This document shows, in pieces, positions 22,401-35,500 of a DNA stretch of 64,000 nt. This stretch comes from Megalopta genalis (Eukaryota > Arthropoda > Insecta > Hymenoptera > Halictidae), in contig NC_135013.1 in NCBI RefSeq assembly GCF_051020955.1, forward strand, positions 1,178,001-1,242,000, in the 5' to 3' direction. The notes under the pieces are model-generated. The model ran no database searches. It was not told the origin of the DNA and saw only the letters and a list, made by a program, of their open reading frames with translations. The translations under genes were made by a program, and so were the position numbers. How positions within the stretch are numbered: position 1 is the first letter of the stretch; each line of letters opens with the position of its first letter.

Positions 22401-23566
22401 ATATATTTGATAAAAACCACAGGTGAAGCTGTCAGAAAAGCAAACCGCGCAGTAGACACACCTTCATGCCGATTAAAATCACGTGAAGCTTTGGTCACAC
22501 CACTCATTGTCACAGCAGCGGGACTATTCTCCGGCGTGTCGGCTATCTTCTCGAACGTCTTGCGGTGCTCCAGATGTTTCGAGACATCCCTCGCGTTACC
22601 ATTATTGTTCTCGCTATCCTCCTCCTCCTTGATCGACGAGATACCGATCTCGTTGACGTGTTGCAGAGAAGCGGACAGATTCGAGGAGCAATCGCCGATT
22701 CCCGAGTCCCGAGAATCGCCTCTGAAGACCCTCCGAGATTTCTGGGAGATCGTGCCCGCTTCGCGGTCCAATTTCTCGTTTCGATCCTTCTCCTCCGAGA
22801 CGATCTCTTCTCGATCGAGCTCTCTCTGAACGGGCAACGTCGAGAATGACTCGGAATTGCCGGCCTCGTCCTCGACCTTCGATTTCAGCAGCTCCTCCCG
22901 AACGCTGCCGTAGTCCCTCGTCTCCTCGTATTCCAAGTTGCTCAGCCGCTTCTCCTCGAAACGGACGGTCCCGAGGATCGACGTATCCTCCTTGATCAGG
23001 ATCGACTCCTCCGTTTGGTACTCCGTGATCATCTCCATTCCCTCTCCGAGCGTTTCCTCCGCAGAAACTGACTCCTCCGCGGAAACGGCTGTTCGGTCCG
23101 CCGTGTTCTCCTCGTGGTGACGACCGGCGGTGTCAGTTTCCGGGCCCCCCCCGGTCTCAGTTTCCCATGAACACGATCTCGCGAGGTCCCTCGGAGGTTC
23201 GTTTTTCAAGCTGGACCCGTCAAGGTCCGACGACGCTTCAATCTTTCGTCCAGCGTCTAACGTTTCCTTCGGAAAGATGCTCACCTCCGTCTTGTAACAG
23301 AAGGAATACACGTTTCTCTTTGCGGCGTCCGCCGCCGGGCTCGGGCTCGGGCTCGGACTCGGACTGGTCTCGGCTCTGCTCTCGACGACGTATCTTCTCG
23401 GCCCGTCGGCCGACGATCGATCCCCGTCGATCGTCCGCGGACAATCGATCGGATTCGACGACGGCTCCGACGTCGGCGAAGACTCCACCGTCGCCGTAGG
23501 ACTTCTTCGGTTGTTCGCCGATAGGATTGCCATTCTTCCAAGCGCACGAATGGCGTTTCCTGTTTT
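22364..23566 (-). CDS. Strn-Mlck: Stretchin-Mlck last exon: calmodulin-binding segment and acidic tail
   Basis: The exon opens with KTGNAIRALGRMAILSANNR, continuing RRKWQ of the previous exon. Together they match the autoinhibitory and calmodulin-binding region of animal MLCKs (RRKWQKTGNAVRAIGRL in vertebrates, from general knowledge). About 370 residues follow, rich in Glu, Ser, Arg and Asp, with no known domain and several proline/serine runs (SPSPSPSP). The final residues RVSQECLAIR and the TAA are encoded inside a family A mobile element. The reverse-strand open frames over this exon are shadows. Confidence 0.85.
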   Translation of the reverse strand, partial: KTGNAIRALGRMAILSANNRRSPTATVESSPTSEPSSNPIDCPRTIDGDRSSADGPRRYVVESRAETSPSPSPSPSPAADAAKRNVYSFCYKTEVSIFPKETLDAGRKIEASSDLDGSSLKNEPPRDLARSCSWETETGGGPETDTAGRHHEENTADRTAVSAEESVSAEETLGEGMEMITEYQTEESILIKEDTSILGTVRFEEKRLSNLEYEETRDYGSVREELLKSKVEDEAGNSESFSTLPVQRELDREEIVSEEKDRNEKLDREAGTISQKSRRVFRGDSRDSGIGDCSSNLSASLQHVNEIGISSIKEEEDSENNNGNARDVSKHLEHRKTFEKIADTPENSPAAVTMSGVTKASRDFNRHEGVSTARFAFLTASPVVFIKYIYRVSQECLAIR

Positions 23567-26500
23567 CTGTTGCAACAAACGGAAACACACAAGCACACCA
23601 TTCGGTCAAACCATGCTGGTATTAGGGTCGTTATGCGTCGGACCGGCGCGCAGGAAATGTCGGACTTTTATTGTAAATGTTTGTCACCCTGCTTATGCTT
23701 TGTTGTTTGTCCATAATTATAAACTTGAAACAGCTTTTATGTTTTTAGCTATGTTTAAACGAGAACTTAACAAAATCCTATGTTCGCGTATTTCTATATT
23801 AGAAATAATATGTTATTTCTATAAAAAATAATATATGACTTCTAATTACAGTAATGTCTCCCTTACCGACGCTCAGATTGTCCACTAAAATGGATAATTT
23901 GGGAAGAGGAGATACAATTATTCGAGCCTCGCGGCTTGTTTTTATAATTGTGGACAATTTATAACTATAAAAATAAATCGCAAGGATAGAATAATCGTGT
24001 CTCCTCTTCCCAAATTGTCCATTTTTGTGCGCAATCTGGGCATCAGTTAGAGAGACATTACTGTATTATAGTTATATGTTTACCTATCGGTAACGATTAC
24101 AATTATATATAATTGTTCATTCAATTTTACTCATTCGGAAAACCAGAACTTCTTTGAAAATGGAATTTCTACATTAAAAGCTCGTCGAGGAAATTCTATC
24201 GAAACAAATGGATCATAATTTTGATTAGTTTTTATTCGAAAATCCGACATTTCGTGCAAGCCTACTCGATAAGTTAGCTTAGTTCGGTTTGGTGGCGTGT
24301 TCTAGGAAATAATGCAACATTTAATATCGAGCTTCGACAATACGCTTCGAAAAATATTAGAAAAGACCAAAAATTTCTCACAAATTCTGCTATCGTTAAA
24401 GCCGAAGCGACGTATCATCGTCGATTATGCAAACGGAAAGCAACGCCACTGCAAACGCAACGAACATTTTCCTTTGTTCCTACCTGCCACTTTCTTCGTA
24501 CTATGAACTTCTTCAATTTCTCTGTCGGCAAGGCTATTCTGCTCATAGCTTCTGTGTGCTGCGCCATCCACGGGTGCTTCAGGCACTTCCTCGCCGACAT
24601 TCGCAATCTATAAAATAGTAAAAATTGTCAGAACTGTCGGATCTCGATTATCAGAATTTCTCCTAGAAACAAAGCGCGGTTTAACATTATTTTGAATTAT
24701 TTGCAAGACGAGTATTTTGGGTCACCCCGTAGAAACAAAGCCGGACAAATACACATTTACCGACGAAAATTACGGAACTTTAAATACAAAATTAAAACAA
24801 GAATAAAAAAGAAACAAAAAGCAACGAGAAAATAAAATTTTTGACGTATGTTAAGAGCATTCGCTACACCCAGGAACACGCGTTCGTGTAACACGTTTCA
24901 TAATTTTTTGTCGGCGAGTGTACGTGACGTTACGATTCGCGAGCATCGGTTACGCGACAGATAAAATCAATCAAAAATTCCTACTAATCACGTACTCCTT
25001 TCGCTTGACGAGCAAGCCGCTGATGAAGTCCTTGGCGTCGTTCGATATCGCGTCGAATGCTTCGTCTTCCAGGTCGTAATCCGCCCGCGTAATGTTGGCG
25101 AAGGTTTCGGCGTCATTGTCGCCCATAAACGGCGACAAACCGGTTAATCTGAACGATTTAAAGCGTTGTTTAAACGTCCGGCGCACACCCTCGGGCCCTC
25201 GTATAAAAAATACAGTTCTCTTAATTCGACAAGCACTCACAGAACGTAGCAAATCACGCCGACGCTCCACATGTCCGATTCGGTGCCGATCGGCTCGTAG
25301 CTTATGATTTCCGGCGGAATGAATTCCGGCGTGCCGAACAGCACTCTGATCGGTGTGTCCGGCTTCAGGGTTTGCGCGAGGCCGAAGTCGATCAGCTTGA
25401 TCTGATGGGACGTTCGCGTTCTGCACATTATGTTCTCCGGCTGCGAACAGTTGCCAAAGTGGAATTGTAATTGGGAGAAGAGAATGTTTTCGCGGACAGT
25501 GACTCGCGTTTATGTTCGGACGTCTTTTCGAACGGTATTACAATTCGTTTGGAATTGAACGAAACAACTGGGATCTCTTTTTGGAGATGTTAGAGAGACT
25601 AAGTTAATGGGCAATGATTATAATAACTATGATTTTAAACAATAGGTTTTTATTTTCATTTATTTCTATTTCTTTCTGTTTCCTTCTATTTATTTCTGTT
25701 TATTTCTATTTATTTTTAATATTAATATTATAATATTTATTATAATATTAATTTAATTAATATTATTTATTATAATATTTCTTATTTATTTTTATTCATT
25801 TCTATCCATTTTTATTTATTTCTACAGGGTGTCCCAAAAATGTCTCGCAATACGAAAGTGGCGGGTTTCTCAGGTCATTCGAAGCAACTTTTTCCTTTAC
25901 GAAAATTTTCTCCGAGGCACCGTTAACAAGTTATTAACGAAATACAGTGATCAATGAGAGGCGAGAGCTCGGTTGGCGCGAGGCGACCGAGCCAATGAGC
26001 AGAACTGGGTTTCGTACGCTGGTTGGTTGGGCCGCCTCGCGTCAGCCGTACTAGATTCTTATTGGTCACTGTTTTTCGTTAATAACTCCTTAACGATGCA
26101 TCAGAGAAAATTTTTTTAAGGAAGAAGTTGCTTCAAATGATCCGAGGAACCCGCCATTTCCGGATTGCGAGACATTTTTGGGACACCCAGTATTCATTTC
26201 TATTCATTTCTATTTATTTCTATTTATTTCTCTCTATATCTTTCATTTTTATTCTATCTTAAAAGATATCCGTACATCAATGCGAATCACTGTACATAAT
26301 TTTAACAGCATCTTGTTTTACCTTCAAGTCCAAGTGAACCACTTTATTCTGGTGCATATACTCGACGCCCTCGCAGATTTGTCTCATAAATAGTATGCTG
26401 TCCCTCTCGGTCAGCGTGAAGTCGTCGGCGACGACCCGCTCGAACAATTCGCCGCCGGAAATGCTGTGGAAAAGAATTTACGGTGTTCGATTAATTCCGG

Positions 26501-29500
26501 AATATACGATCGTCGATAAATAAGAAACTGGAAGAATCAGCGAAGAATTTCGTCGGCTGCTTACTATTCGGTAATCATAACGATCTCTCGAGGACTCTCG
26601 TAAGCAGCGGCCAGAAGAAGAAGCTTCGGATGCCTCAGCATGTTCATAATTCGAATCTCCTCCCGCACTTGTTCCCGATCCTTAGTCTTGATGGTCCTGA
26701 CGAATTTGGCGGCGAAGCTTGTCCCGGATGATCTCTCGATGACTCTTCTGACGGTGCCGTATCGTCCTTTGCCGAGCTCCTCCAACACCTCGTATCGGTC
26801 GGCGAACAGATGTCCGCCTTCCATTTCGACCACTCGAGCTTCGAACGGCGGCTCGAATTCTTTTGGCAAAAATATCACAGTTCAAAGAAAACGTGTTTCG
26901 TTACACGTAAAAAATTGAGTCGTCGTGGACCGACTAATTTGTCGTGTAAAATTCACTTTTCGTTAACATGGAAAAACTTCGTCAATTCTGAGTGTTCTTT
27001 TTAAACAATTCTATTAAGACTATCTATTGCATTGCATGTATAATTGTGCCGTGGACTTGCGTTCAATTAACACTAGATTGTCAGAGCGAGTCAATTATAA
27101 TATAATGAGTTAATTATAATATATTAATTATTATAATATTAATATATAATAATGAGTTATAATATAATATATAATTAATTATAATATAATTATATATAAT
27201 AATAATGAGTAACAATAAATAGTAATAAATAAGTATATTATAATTATAATTTATATAATGTAATATGTAATATATAATAATGTAATGTTATATATTTATG
27301 TTATACATCTTTATACATATATATTTATCTTATAATATTTACAATATATAAATATTAATAAAATGTATATAATAAAAAATTAATTAAGTTTTTCATATAT
27401 ATAAATAAGTTTTTAATATATTTTTAAAACATATGTTAATTTTTAATAGAATTATGACTAACACAAGTTTTAAACAATCATCATATGTTATAAAAAAGTT
27501 ACTTAAGTTCTTCTATATATACATATGTATATAACACTATATATAAAATCGTAAATGATCCTAATTGACCCGCTCCGGCAATCCAGTGGTAATAACCCGT
27601 GTTTATTTACTGTCCATTATATTTTGTTCAATTACACTGTTTTGTCCGTCACCGCAGTTTTTGTTCGAGTAAATTAGTCATTGAAATCACGTTAGTCATC
27701 CACAGATCCACTTTCCTTCTAATGCGACGTTATTATATCGTAAGTTTCCGCAAAACCACGTAGTAGTCTTACGCATCCTTGCGCCACGAGAACCTCTGTA
27801 TTGTGTCTATGCGAACAGACTTATCGCCAGTTATTTTTCTTTTTCATTTAAAACTAGTTCTTCGCCGCTGGAGTGAAAATTAATTGCTAACAATCTATCG
27901 TCGTTATCCCTCGAAGATGTTCAGGCTTGAATTTCTTAATTTACTAAATCAAAATAAACAATTCGAATTCGAATTTTTTTTTAGAAATATTCATATTTAT
28001 ACTTTTCGATTGCGAAATGTTTCTTGACGAACGCGTTCAAATGGAAATATTTAATTTTAATATAGTATTACTATACATTTTAATATAATATTATTGTACA
28101 TTTTAATACAGCATTACTATACATGGTGCCCCAAAAATATTCTACAATCCGGAAATGACGGGTTCCTCGGGTCATTTGAAGTAACTTTTTCCTCGGCAAA
28201 AATGTTCTACGACGCCCCGTTTACGAGTTATTAACGAAAAACGCTGACCAATGAGAGATCGCGTACGGCTGACGCCCCACCCTCGGGACCACTGCCGCTG
28301 CGCCAAACAGCCGGCGCGCCGCGCCATTGTCCGCAAGGACGGAGCGTCGGCCGAGCCCGCGTCTCATTGGTCACTGTTTATCGTTAATAGCTCGTGAACG
28401 AAGCCGCGGATTGCATTTTCGCCAAGGAAAAAGTTACTTCAAATAACCTGAAGAAACAAACCACTATCTCCAAATTTCTAGATATTTTTGGGACACCCTG
28501 TATACTGCACGGCACCCGCCGAAAACAGTTAGACTCGTCAAAGTCTACAGTGGCGCGTGAAACGAAACGACGCCCCCATTCGTCATTGTGTCAAGAGGTT
28601 AGGCGTTCCTTACCTTCCTCGTCGTCGAATAATTCCGTTTCCCCCTCCCTCGGGATCCTGACGAACTCCGACTCGTTCCCCGGCTCGCTAACCCCGTGGA
28701 TGTTCTCCGCTCGAACACGGAATCGATATTTCTCGTCCGGTTCCACGACACTCGATTCGGAAGACTCTATCGTGTGGCTCAGGGAGTAACAGGACTCGGT
28801 GACGGTGGTCCAGTCGTTCTCACCCGAGCGATTCATCTCCACGGTGTAGCCGGTCACCGTGCAGCCTCCGTCGTACGGAGACGATCGCCAGTTGATGGTG
28901 GTCGCGCCCGGAGAACAGCACACGCTCGGAACACCTGCTGGCGGGTCCGGTGGTCCTAGAGAATTCGGCAGAAATTCAAACGGAATCTCGATCGCTTCCG
29001 TGCCTGGTGTACGTACAGTAATGTCTCCCTATCTGTCGCCGGGACCGAATTCTAAAGTGTCGAGAGTAATACGCAGGAATTGATTTCATCGAGCCTCGCG
29101 GCTCGCCTTTATTGTTGCCGACACCTCGTGAGAGTATGTTGTATACTGTGTATGTAAGGCGGCGGTCAGGATCGGAGACAGCCGGTGTACAACATTGTAA
29201 CGATAGAATAAAAACAATGACTTAACGTTTTTATTTCTAATTTTTTATACATGAAAATTTTGTTCATACATTGGTCACATTTTTCCAATTAAAATGATAC
29301 CAAACACAACGTGCTTTAGACCATTCTTATTCGTTATACGTGATAGGTAACTTATTTTATTTTGCGAAAAAGCATTACAAAAACCGATTTTTAACGTATG
29401 AAATATTAAAGGCATATTTGAGTCTACGTTGGACACCGGCAATAGGAAGCTTTACACGGATGGGAGACAGAAGGCAACGAGGACGGCCGAGAACGAAGTG

Positions 29501-32500
29501 TTACATGTTTGAAATTGCTGGGTCGGGAGAAGCGACATCATTTTGAGGACAAGCCTACACGTGGAGGCTGTAAAGGAACCGTTTTCTGTACATTCCCGAC
29601 CTTGGAATTTTAAGATGTCGAAACATCGAGAAAGAACACGACATTTAGCCAATTTGAATATGGATTATATACAAATTAATTTTTTTTACATTATTTGTTA
29701 CAGCATCAGTAAAGTCAACAACTTTGCCTAAGCTCTTTCCCACCGCACATCACGCGCATCTTGGCAGTAAATTACGTGCAACGTCTATCGTCTTTGATTT
29801 TGTCGACAGAAATATCTGTCCAAACTATATCGTGTTTGGTCTCATTTTAATCGGAAAACTAACAGCAATGTGTTAAAAAAAAGATCAGTGTTAAAATGTT
29901 AAAATTAAAAAAAGTTATGTCATTGCATTATGAGTTGTCTTCCGGGAATTCGAGTCGAAGGAGCCGCGGCGCGTGCCGTAGCACACGTGTTCACCAACAC
30001 CATCGAACTTTAGCATAGCGAGAAAATCGATGAATTAAAGGGCCGCGAGAAAATCGATAAATTACAGGACCGTGGCAATATCTCGGCGTCGGGATTGGCA
30101 TACTCGAGTTACGCCGAGAAGAGAGACATTACTGATTTATCTCGTCGAGAGAAACACGCGGACTCTGCTTTGCGAATTATGTAATTTGTCGTTATTAGAT
30201 TGATCCTCGCCATAGTTTCACTTCACGGAACGACACAATGCAGACGCAATTACATTCCCAATTAGATACGGAAGAATTACAACTAAAAAACTTCTCACGG
30301 ATTCGCGAAGCAAATCGCTACAGTTTGTCCGGGATCCTGCCGCTAATAACCCTAGCCGGTGACTGACGACGAATCCGTTCGGAAGAAACGGCGCACGCAC
30401 ACGCGCACGCCATGCGTGCACGCACACGGACGACGCGCTGTGTGTTAATTTCCTTCGCGGCCGGCTTCCTTTCTTTTCTTTCTAAACGACAACGGCGACG
30501 AGTTTCTCGAATGCGAAGCGTGCCACGGTTGATTTCGAATTGTAAATAAGAATGATTGGCGCGCTGTTTACCTTCAACCCAATTGCGCGAACGTAGAATC
30601 GACGACATTTTCAATCGCGGTGACACTGTCGAAGCAGGTCGTAAATCACGTTGCAGAGCAAGTCTGGGTATTACCGTGGACGCCAGAAAAAAATACTGCG
30701 ATATTTGATAAAAGTAATAAAATCTAATATTTTATAGCGTGTAGTCTACTAAAAATGACTCTCATAATTTTGCGTATGTTTAATATTGATAATTTGTGAT
30801 GTACAAGTAACAGCAATCGCAGTTTTAATTTATTTATTGACTTTTAATGTTGATGATTCAAAAGGCATTTATATTTTGATAATAAAGTATTGATTTTAGC
30901 GTTATTTTTAGATAAAATAATCGTTACTTTGAACGATGTTTAATAAATTAGGGCTAACGTCAACTGAATTCGAGCGGCCGATAAAAATTAGCATTGTAAA
31001 TTCAAGGTTGAGATTTTGATGAATCGTAAATCTGTAAGGTTTTATCCGCAGAAAATTGATCGAACGATCCTCCGATATGGTGGCTTCAATTTGTTATAAG
31101 ACTGTCTTATATTGTTACGAGGCGTATTAAATTATTATAGAACATCTTAAGTTGTTGTAAGGTATCTTGAATTGTTACAAGGCATATTTAAATTATTATA
31201 AGACATATTAAATAATTATATTACATAGGGTGCCTTCAATTTGTTATAAGAATGTCTTACATTGTTACGAGGCGTATTAAATTATTATAGGACATCTTAA
31301 ATTATTGCAAGGCATCTTGAATTGTTACAAGGCATATTTAAATTATTATAAGACATATTAAATCATTATATTATATATAGGGTGGCTTCAATTTGTCTGT
31401 ATCGCAACATTTGCCTCTTTAGTTCACGTTCCACGTGTTTTCCGAATCAGATGCTCGATCACTGACACGATTACATACGTATTGTTCCATAGAGAACAAT
31501 ATCTACACAATTACACTTAGCGTAAACTCTACTTAATTACACTTCCATACTACACCTGCGTTCACCGTTGAAGACTGAACGAGCGTTTTACTCTGTCCGC
31601 GAGATTCCCTGCGAACGCCGACAATAACAGAGTTGTTTCACAGTCGGTCGTAAGAACAATTAGCGGACTACTCGTCGCTGGCACTAAACAACGCGTCTGG
31701 AGGAAATTAACGCCCGGAGTGTGTAGAGAAGAGGCGCACCGGGAGAGACCGGTGACGCAACGTTATTCGGATGACCGTTCCCCTCTAAGGAGCTGCTGTT
31801 TCAGTTAATTCTCCGCGAGAGGATGTTCGCTTTAACGCGGCAGGATCAAGATCGAATTACCCATCCTCGGCTCCGCGTTGAACTCTCTGCGCTCGCGTGC
31901 TCCGCTCGACTAATTGCGTTGGTCCGAGATGCGTCGGGACGGTTGCGTTTCGGCAACGCCGATCGGCATTCTAAACACTCGAACGGATAGATATTATATG
32001 TAATTGGGTTCTACCGGCTTGCACGCGCGCTTCCTCGCCACTGTTTCTCTCGTTGAGGTCTATCGTTGATCCCCCGGCGAAAGAGGAAGAGCCCGCAGCC
32101 AGATGCCGGGTGGAGGGGGGGGAGGCGGCGGCAGAAGACACGCGGGAAGGAGGAATTATTGCGCGATACGTCACGTGAGACTGTCGCCAGCCTTGTACAT
32201 AAGAAGAGGAACTGGACCGTGTGACACGCGCGCTTACACACGTGGAACAATGGGTGTCTCGTTCCGAATCGCGTTTAAACAAACCCGGGTACACTCGAGA
32301 CACGTCACGGAAATTAGGGCGATCCGATCGGACATTCGATCGTTGTTTAAATCCTTTGGAGAAATATACGACCAGCGCAGTAAGGTTTGCGAACGTAGTT
32401 TCTGATCGTGTTGCGTTGGGGAAGAGACGCTGAACCGTATCACGCAAAATGATCGTTGCAATTGGGGTGGTTCCTATTTGTTGTAAGACTGTCTTGTATT

Positions 32501-35500
32501 GTTATGAGGCGTATTATATTATTATAGGGCATCTTGAATTGTTGTGAGGCATCTTGAATTGTTATAAGGCATATTTAAATTATTATAAGACATATTAAAT
32601 CGTTATATTATATGGGGTGGCTTCAATTTGTTATAAGACTGTTTTATATTGTTACGAGGTGTATTAGATTATTATAGGACATCTTAAATTGTTGTAAGGC
32701 ATCTTGAATTGTTACAAGGCATATTTAAATTATTATAAGACATATTAAATCATTATATTACATAGGGTGCCTACAATTTGTTATAAGAATGTCTTATATT
32801 GTTACGAGGCGTATTAAATTATTGTAGGACATCTTAAATTGTTGTAAGGCATCTTGAATTGTTATAAGGGATATTTAAATTATTATAAGACATATTAAAT
32901 CATTATATTATATGGGGTGGCTTCAATTTGTTATAAGACTGTCTTATATTGTTATGAGGCGTATTAAACTATTATAGGACATCTTAAATTGTTATAATAC
33001 ATATTTAAATTATTATAAGACATATTAAGTTATTATAATAGTTATATTAAATTGTATAATTGTTAAAAACATGTGCCATCGGTGGAACACGTGGCACGGA
33101 ACGTGTTGATTAAAATACTTTCATAAAATATACAATTTAATGAAGAATATACAATGTATATTAGCCTTCTTAAAGGCCTTCTTAAAGCGTTCTAAAGATT
33201 AAAGAGCCGAGGGAATAAGAAGGCGGTGGTTCGAGTCTCGCGAGCACGCGGATTCCAGAAAGATAAATTAATTAAGCCGTCAGTGTAATTTTGACACCGC
33301 GGATTATTTTTAGTTTGAGGGCGTCTTGGTCGAAGAGGCAGATGTTCGGCTTGTACCACATGCTCGCCGATGCGGACGACGCCGTGGCAAAAGTTTAAAC
33401 GCGTGATGTAAGACCACTTGTTGCAAAGCTCTGTAAACAGTAATCGTTTCCCAGTGTTCATCGTCCGTATCTATATAGACTGTTTGAACGGATGCTCGGT
33501 CTCTGCTCGAGACATTTACATAATAGATACTCAGAGGTTCGTTTGATTCGCGGACCATATACAGGGTGTCCCAAAAATGTCTCGCAATACGGAAATGGTG
33601 GGTTCCTCGGATCGTTTGAAGCAGCTTCTTCCTTTACAAAAATTTTCTCCGAGGCACCGTTAACGTGTTATTAACGAAAAACAGTGACCCATAAGAATCG
33701 AGTACGGCTGACGCGAGGCGGCCCAGCCAACCAGCGCACGAAGCCCAGTTTCGCTCATTGGCTCGGTCGCCTCGCGCCAGCCGGGCTCGCCTCTCATTGG
33801 TCACTGTTTTTCGTTAATAACTCGTTAACGGTGCCTCGGAGAAAATTTTTGTAAAGGAAAAAGTTGCTTCGAATGACCCGAGGAATCCGCCACTTTCGGA
33901 TTGCGAGACATTTTTAGGACACCTTGTATACATACACATGTACACATACATACTACGTGCAGAGATTAATAAATCATAATAAAACACGTTTCCGGTACTC
34001 TTTTGTACATCGTGAAAAATCGATGAAAGCATCGTCGGCGAGTATTGTTAACATAATTATTCAGATTCTACCGTTGAGATTGCGCAAAACCGAGTAGAAT
34101 TATTGAAAATAAAATTAATGTAATAATATAATATTAATTATATAATTGATATATAATATAATATAAATTTGTATTGAAAATAAAAATTTGATTAACAGAT
34201 TTTTAATTCTACTGTTCTCGGTAGAAAATGTTTCATAAAAATTGTAAACACAACTGTGAAAACATCCGAGGATTCATTGTCACAGATTTTTTAGCATTTT
34301 TGCGTAATACATACCCTCGACAGCAACGCTGAAGCATCGACGGTCCTTCCCCAATCTGTTTTCAACGGACACCTCGTATTTTCCGGCGTTATCAGCGGTG
34401 ACGTCGTCCGATATTAAACAAGAAACACCTCCGCCATACGTGATCGCAGTCTTCCTGTCTGCCGAAAGTTCGCGCCCCTTGGACAAAAATGTATTTTCAC
34501 AGATCAATGCACGCCGACGTTTCAGATTGCAATCGTAATCACTATATACATGATTTTTCTCTTTCGGTACCGGCAGTTTTCTAATAATAGTTCTCTCAAA
34601 GTCTGCAGGGTGTTCCATAATTATGTTGACACCGGGAAAGAGGGTAGCATCGCGGTTCAAAATAATTTCAATATCGTCAAATTTGTATATATTTGAAAAA
34701 AAAAATTTTGAAAGTGTAACTGTCGCGAGAATGGTGTCTCAAAATTATGGTACCTCCGGGAAACGGGTGATTCCTGAGGTCATCCGAAGTAACTTTTTCC
34801 TTAGCGAAAATGCGATTCGCGGCTTCGTTTACGAGATATTAACGAAAAACGTTGACCAATGAGAGGCGAGCTCTCGGCTGACGCCCCGCCCTCGCGGGAC
34901 GCCATACCGCTGCGCCAGATGGTCGGCGCGCCGCGGCATTGGCCACAAGGGCGGAGCGCCAGCCGCACTCGCCTCTCATTGGTCAGCGCTCTGCGTTAAT
35001 AACTCGGCTAGGACCTTTAACCTTTATTTCAGTCTATCTCTAACAGAAATCTAATTGGAAATTTGTTATTACACGTATACAAAGAATATTTCGACTTTGA
35101 CGAGAACTAAATAATACGACTTGTTGCGAATTCATCGTTGGTAATTTGTCGCGATAACTATTTGAACTAACGACGATACTTCGATAACCTAACTAACGCT
35201 TGCGCAACCCAATTATGGAGTCCACAAATTATGCGAGATATTGATGCCGCGTCCGTAGATAGAATTAATCGTATTCTAATCGCTCGCAGTAATCGGACGA
35301 CTGTCGTTCTTGAATTTTTGTCGATTAGGTCTCTCAGAGGGCACGCAATACGAGAACAGTGGTCTCTCTGTACGAGCCAGTGATCGTATTAATAGAATCA
35401 AGTGCGAAGTCTTTCTTTCTCTTTTGAAATATCGCGAGCATTTTTCAAAACGCAGCTATTAGGTCATCCCAGAAGCGACGATGCTTTTACTGCTGTTCAT

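Noticed and set aside
29340..29546. RGRPRTK motif in a plus-strand frame, reminiscent of the end of some retrotransposon proteins
   Set aside because: Only a seven-residue similarity, with no reverse transcriptase or endonuclease motifs nearby.
31971..32447. 158-codon minus-strand open frame
   Set aside because: The composition reflects GC-rich sequence. There is no motif, no splice logic with neighbours, and competing frames overlap it on both strands.
33215..33260. tRNA-like GGTTCGAGTCTCGCG sequence
   Set aside because: It resembles a T-loop, but no A box or foldable cloverleaf was found upstream; it lies in an intron and was not called.
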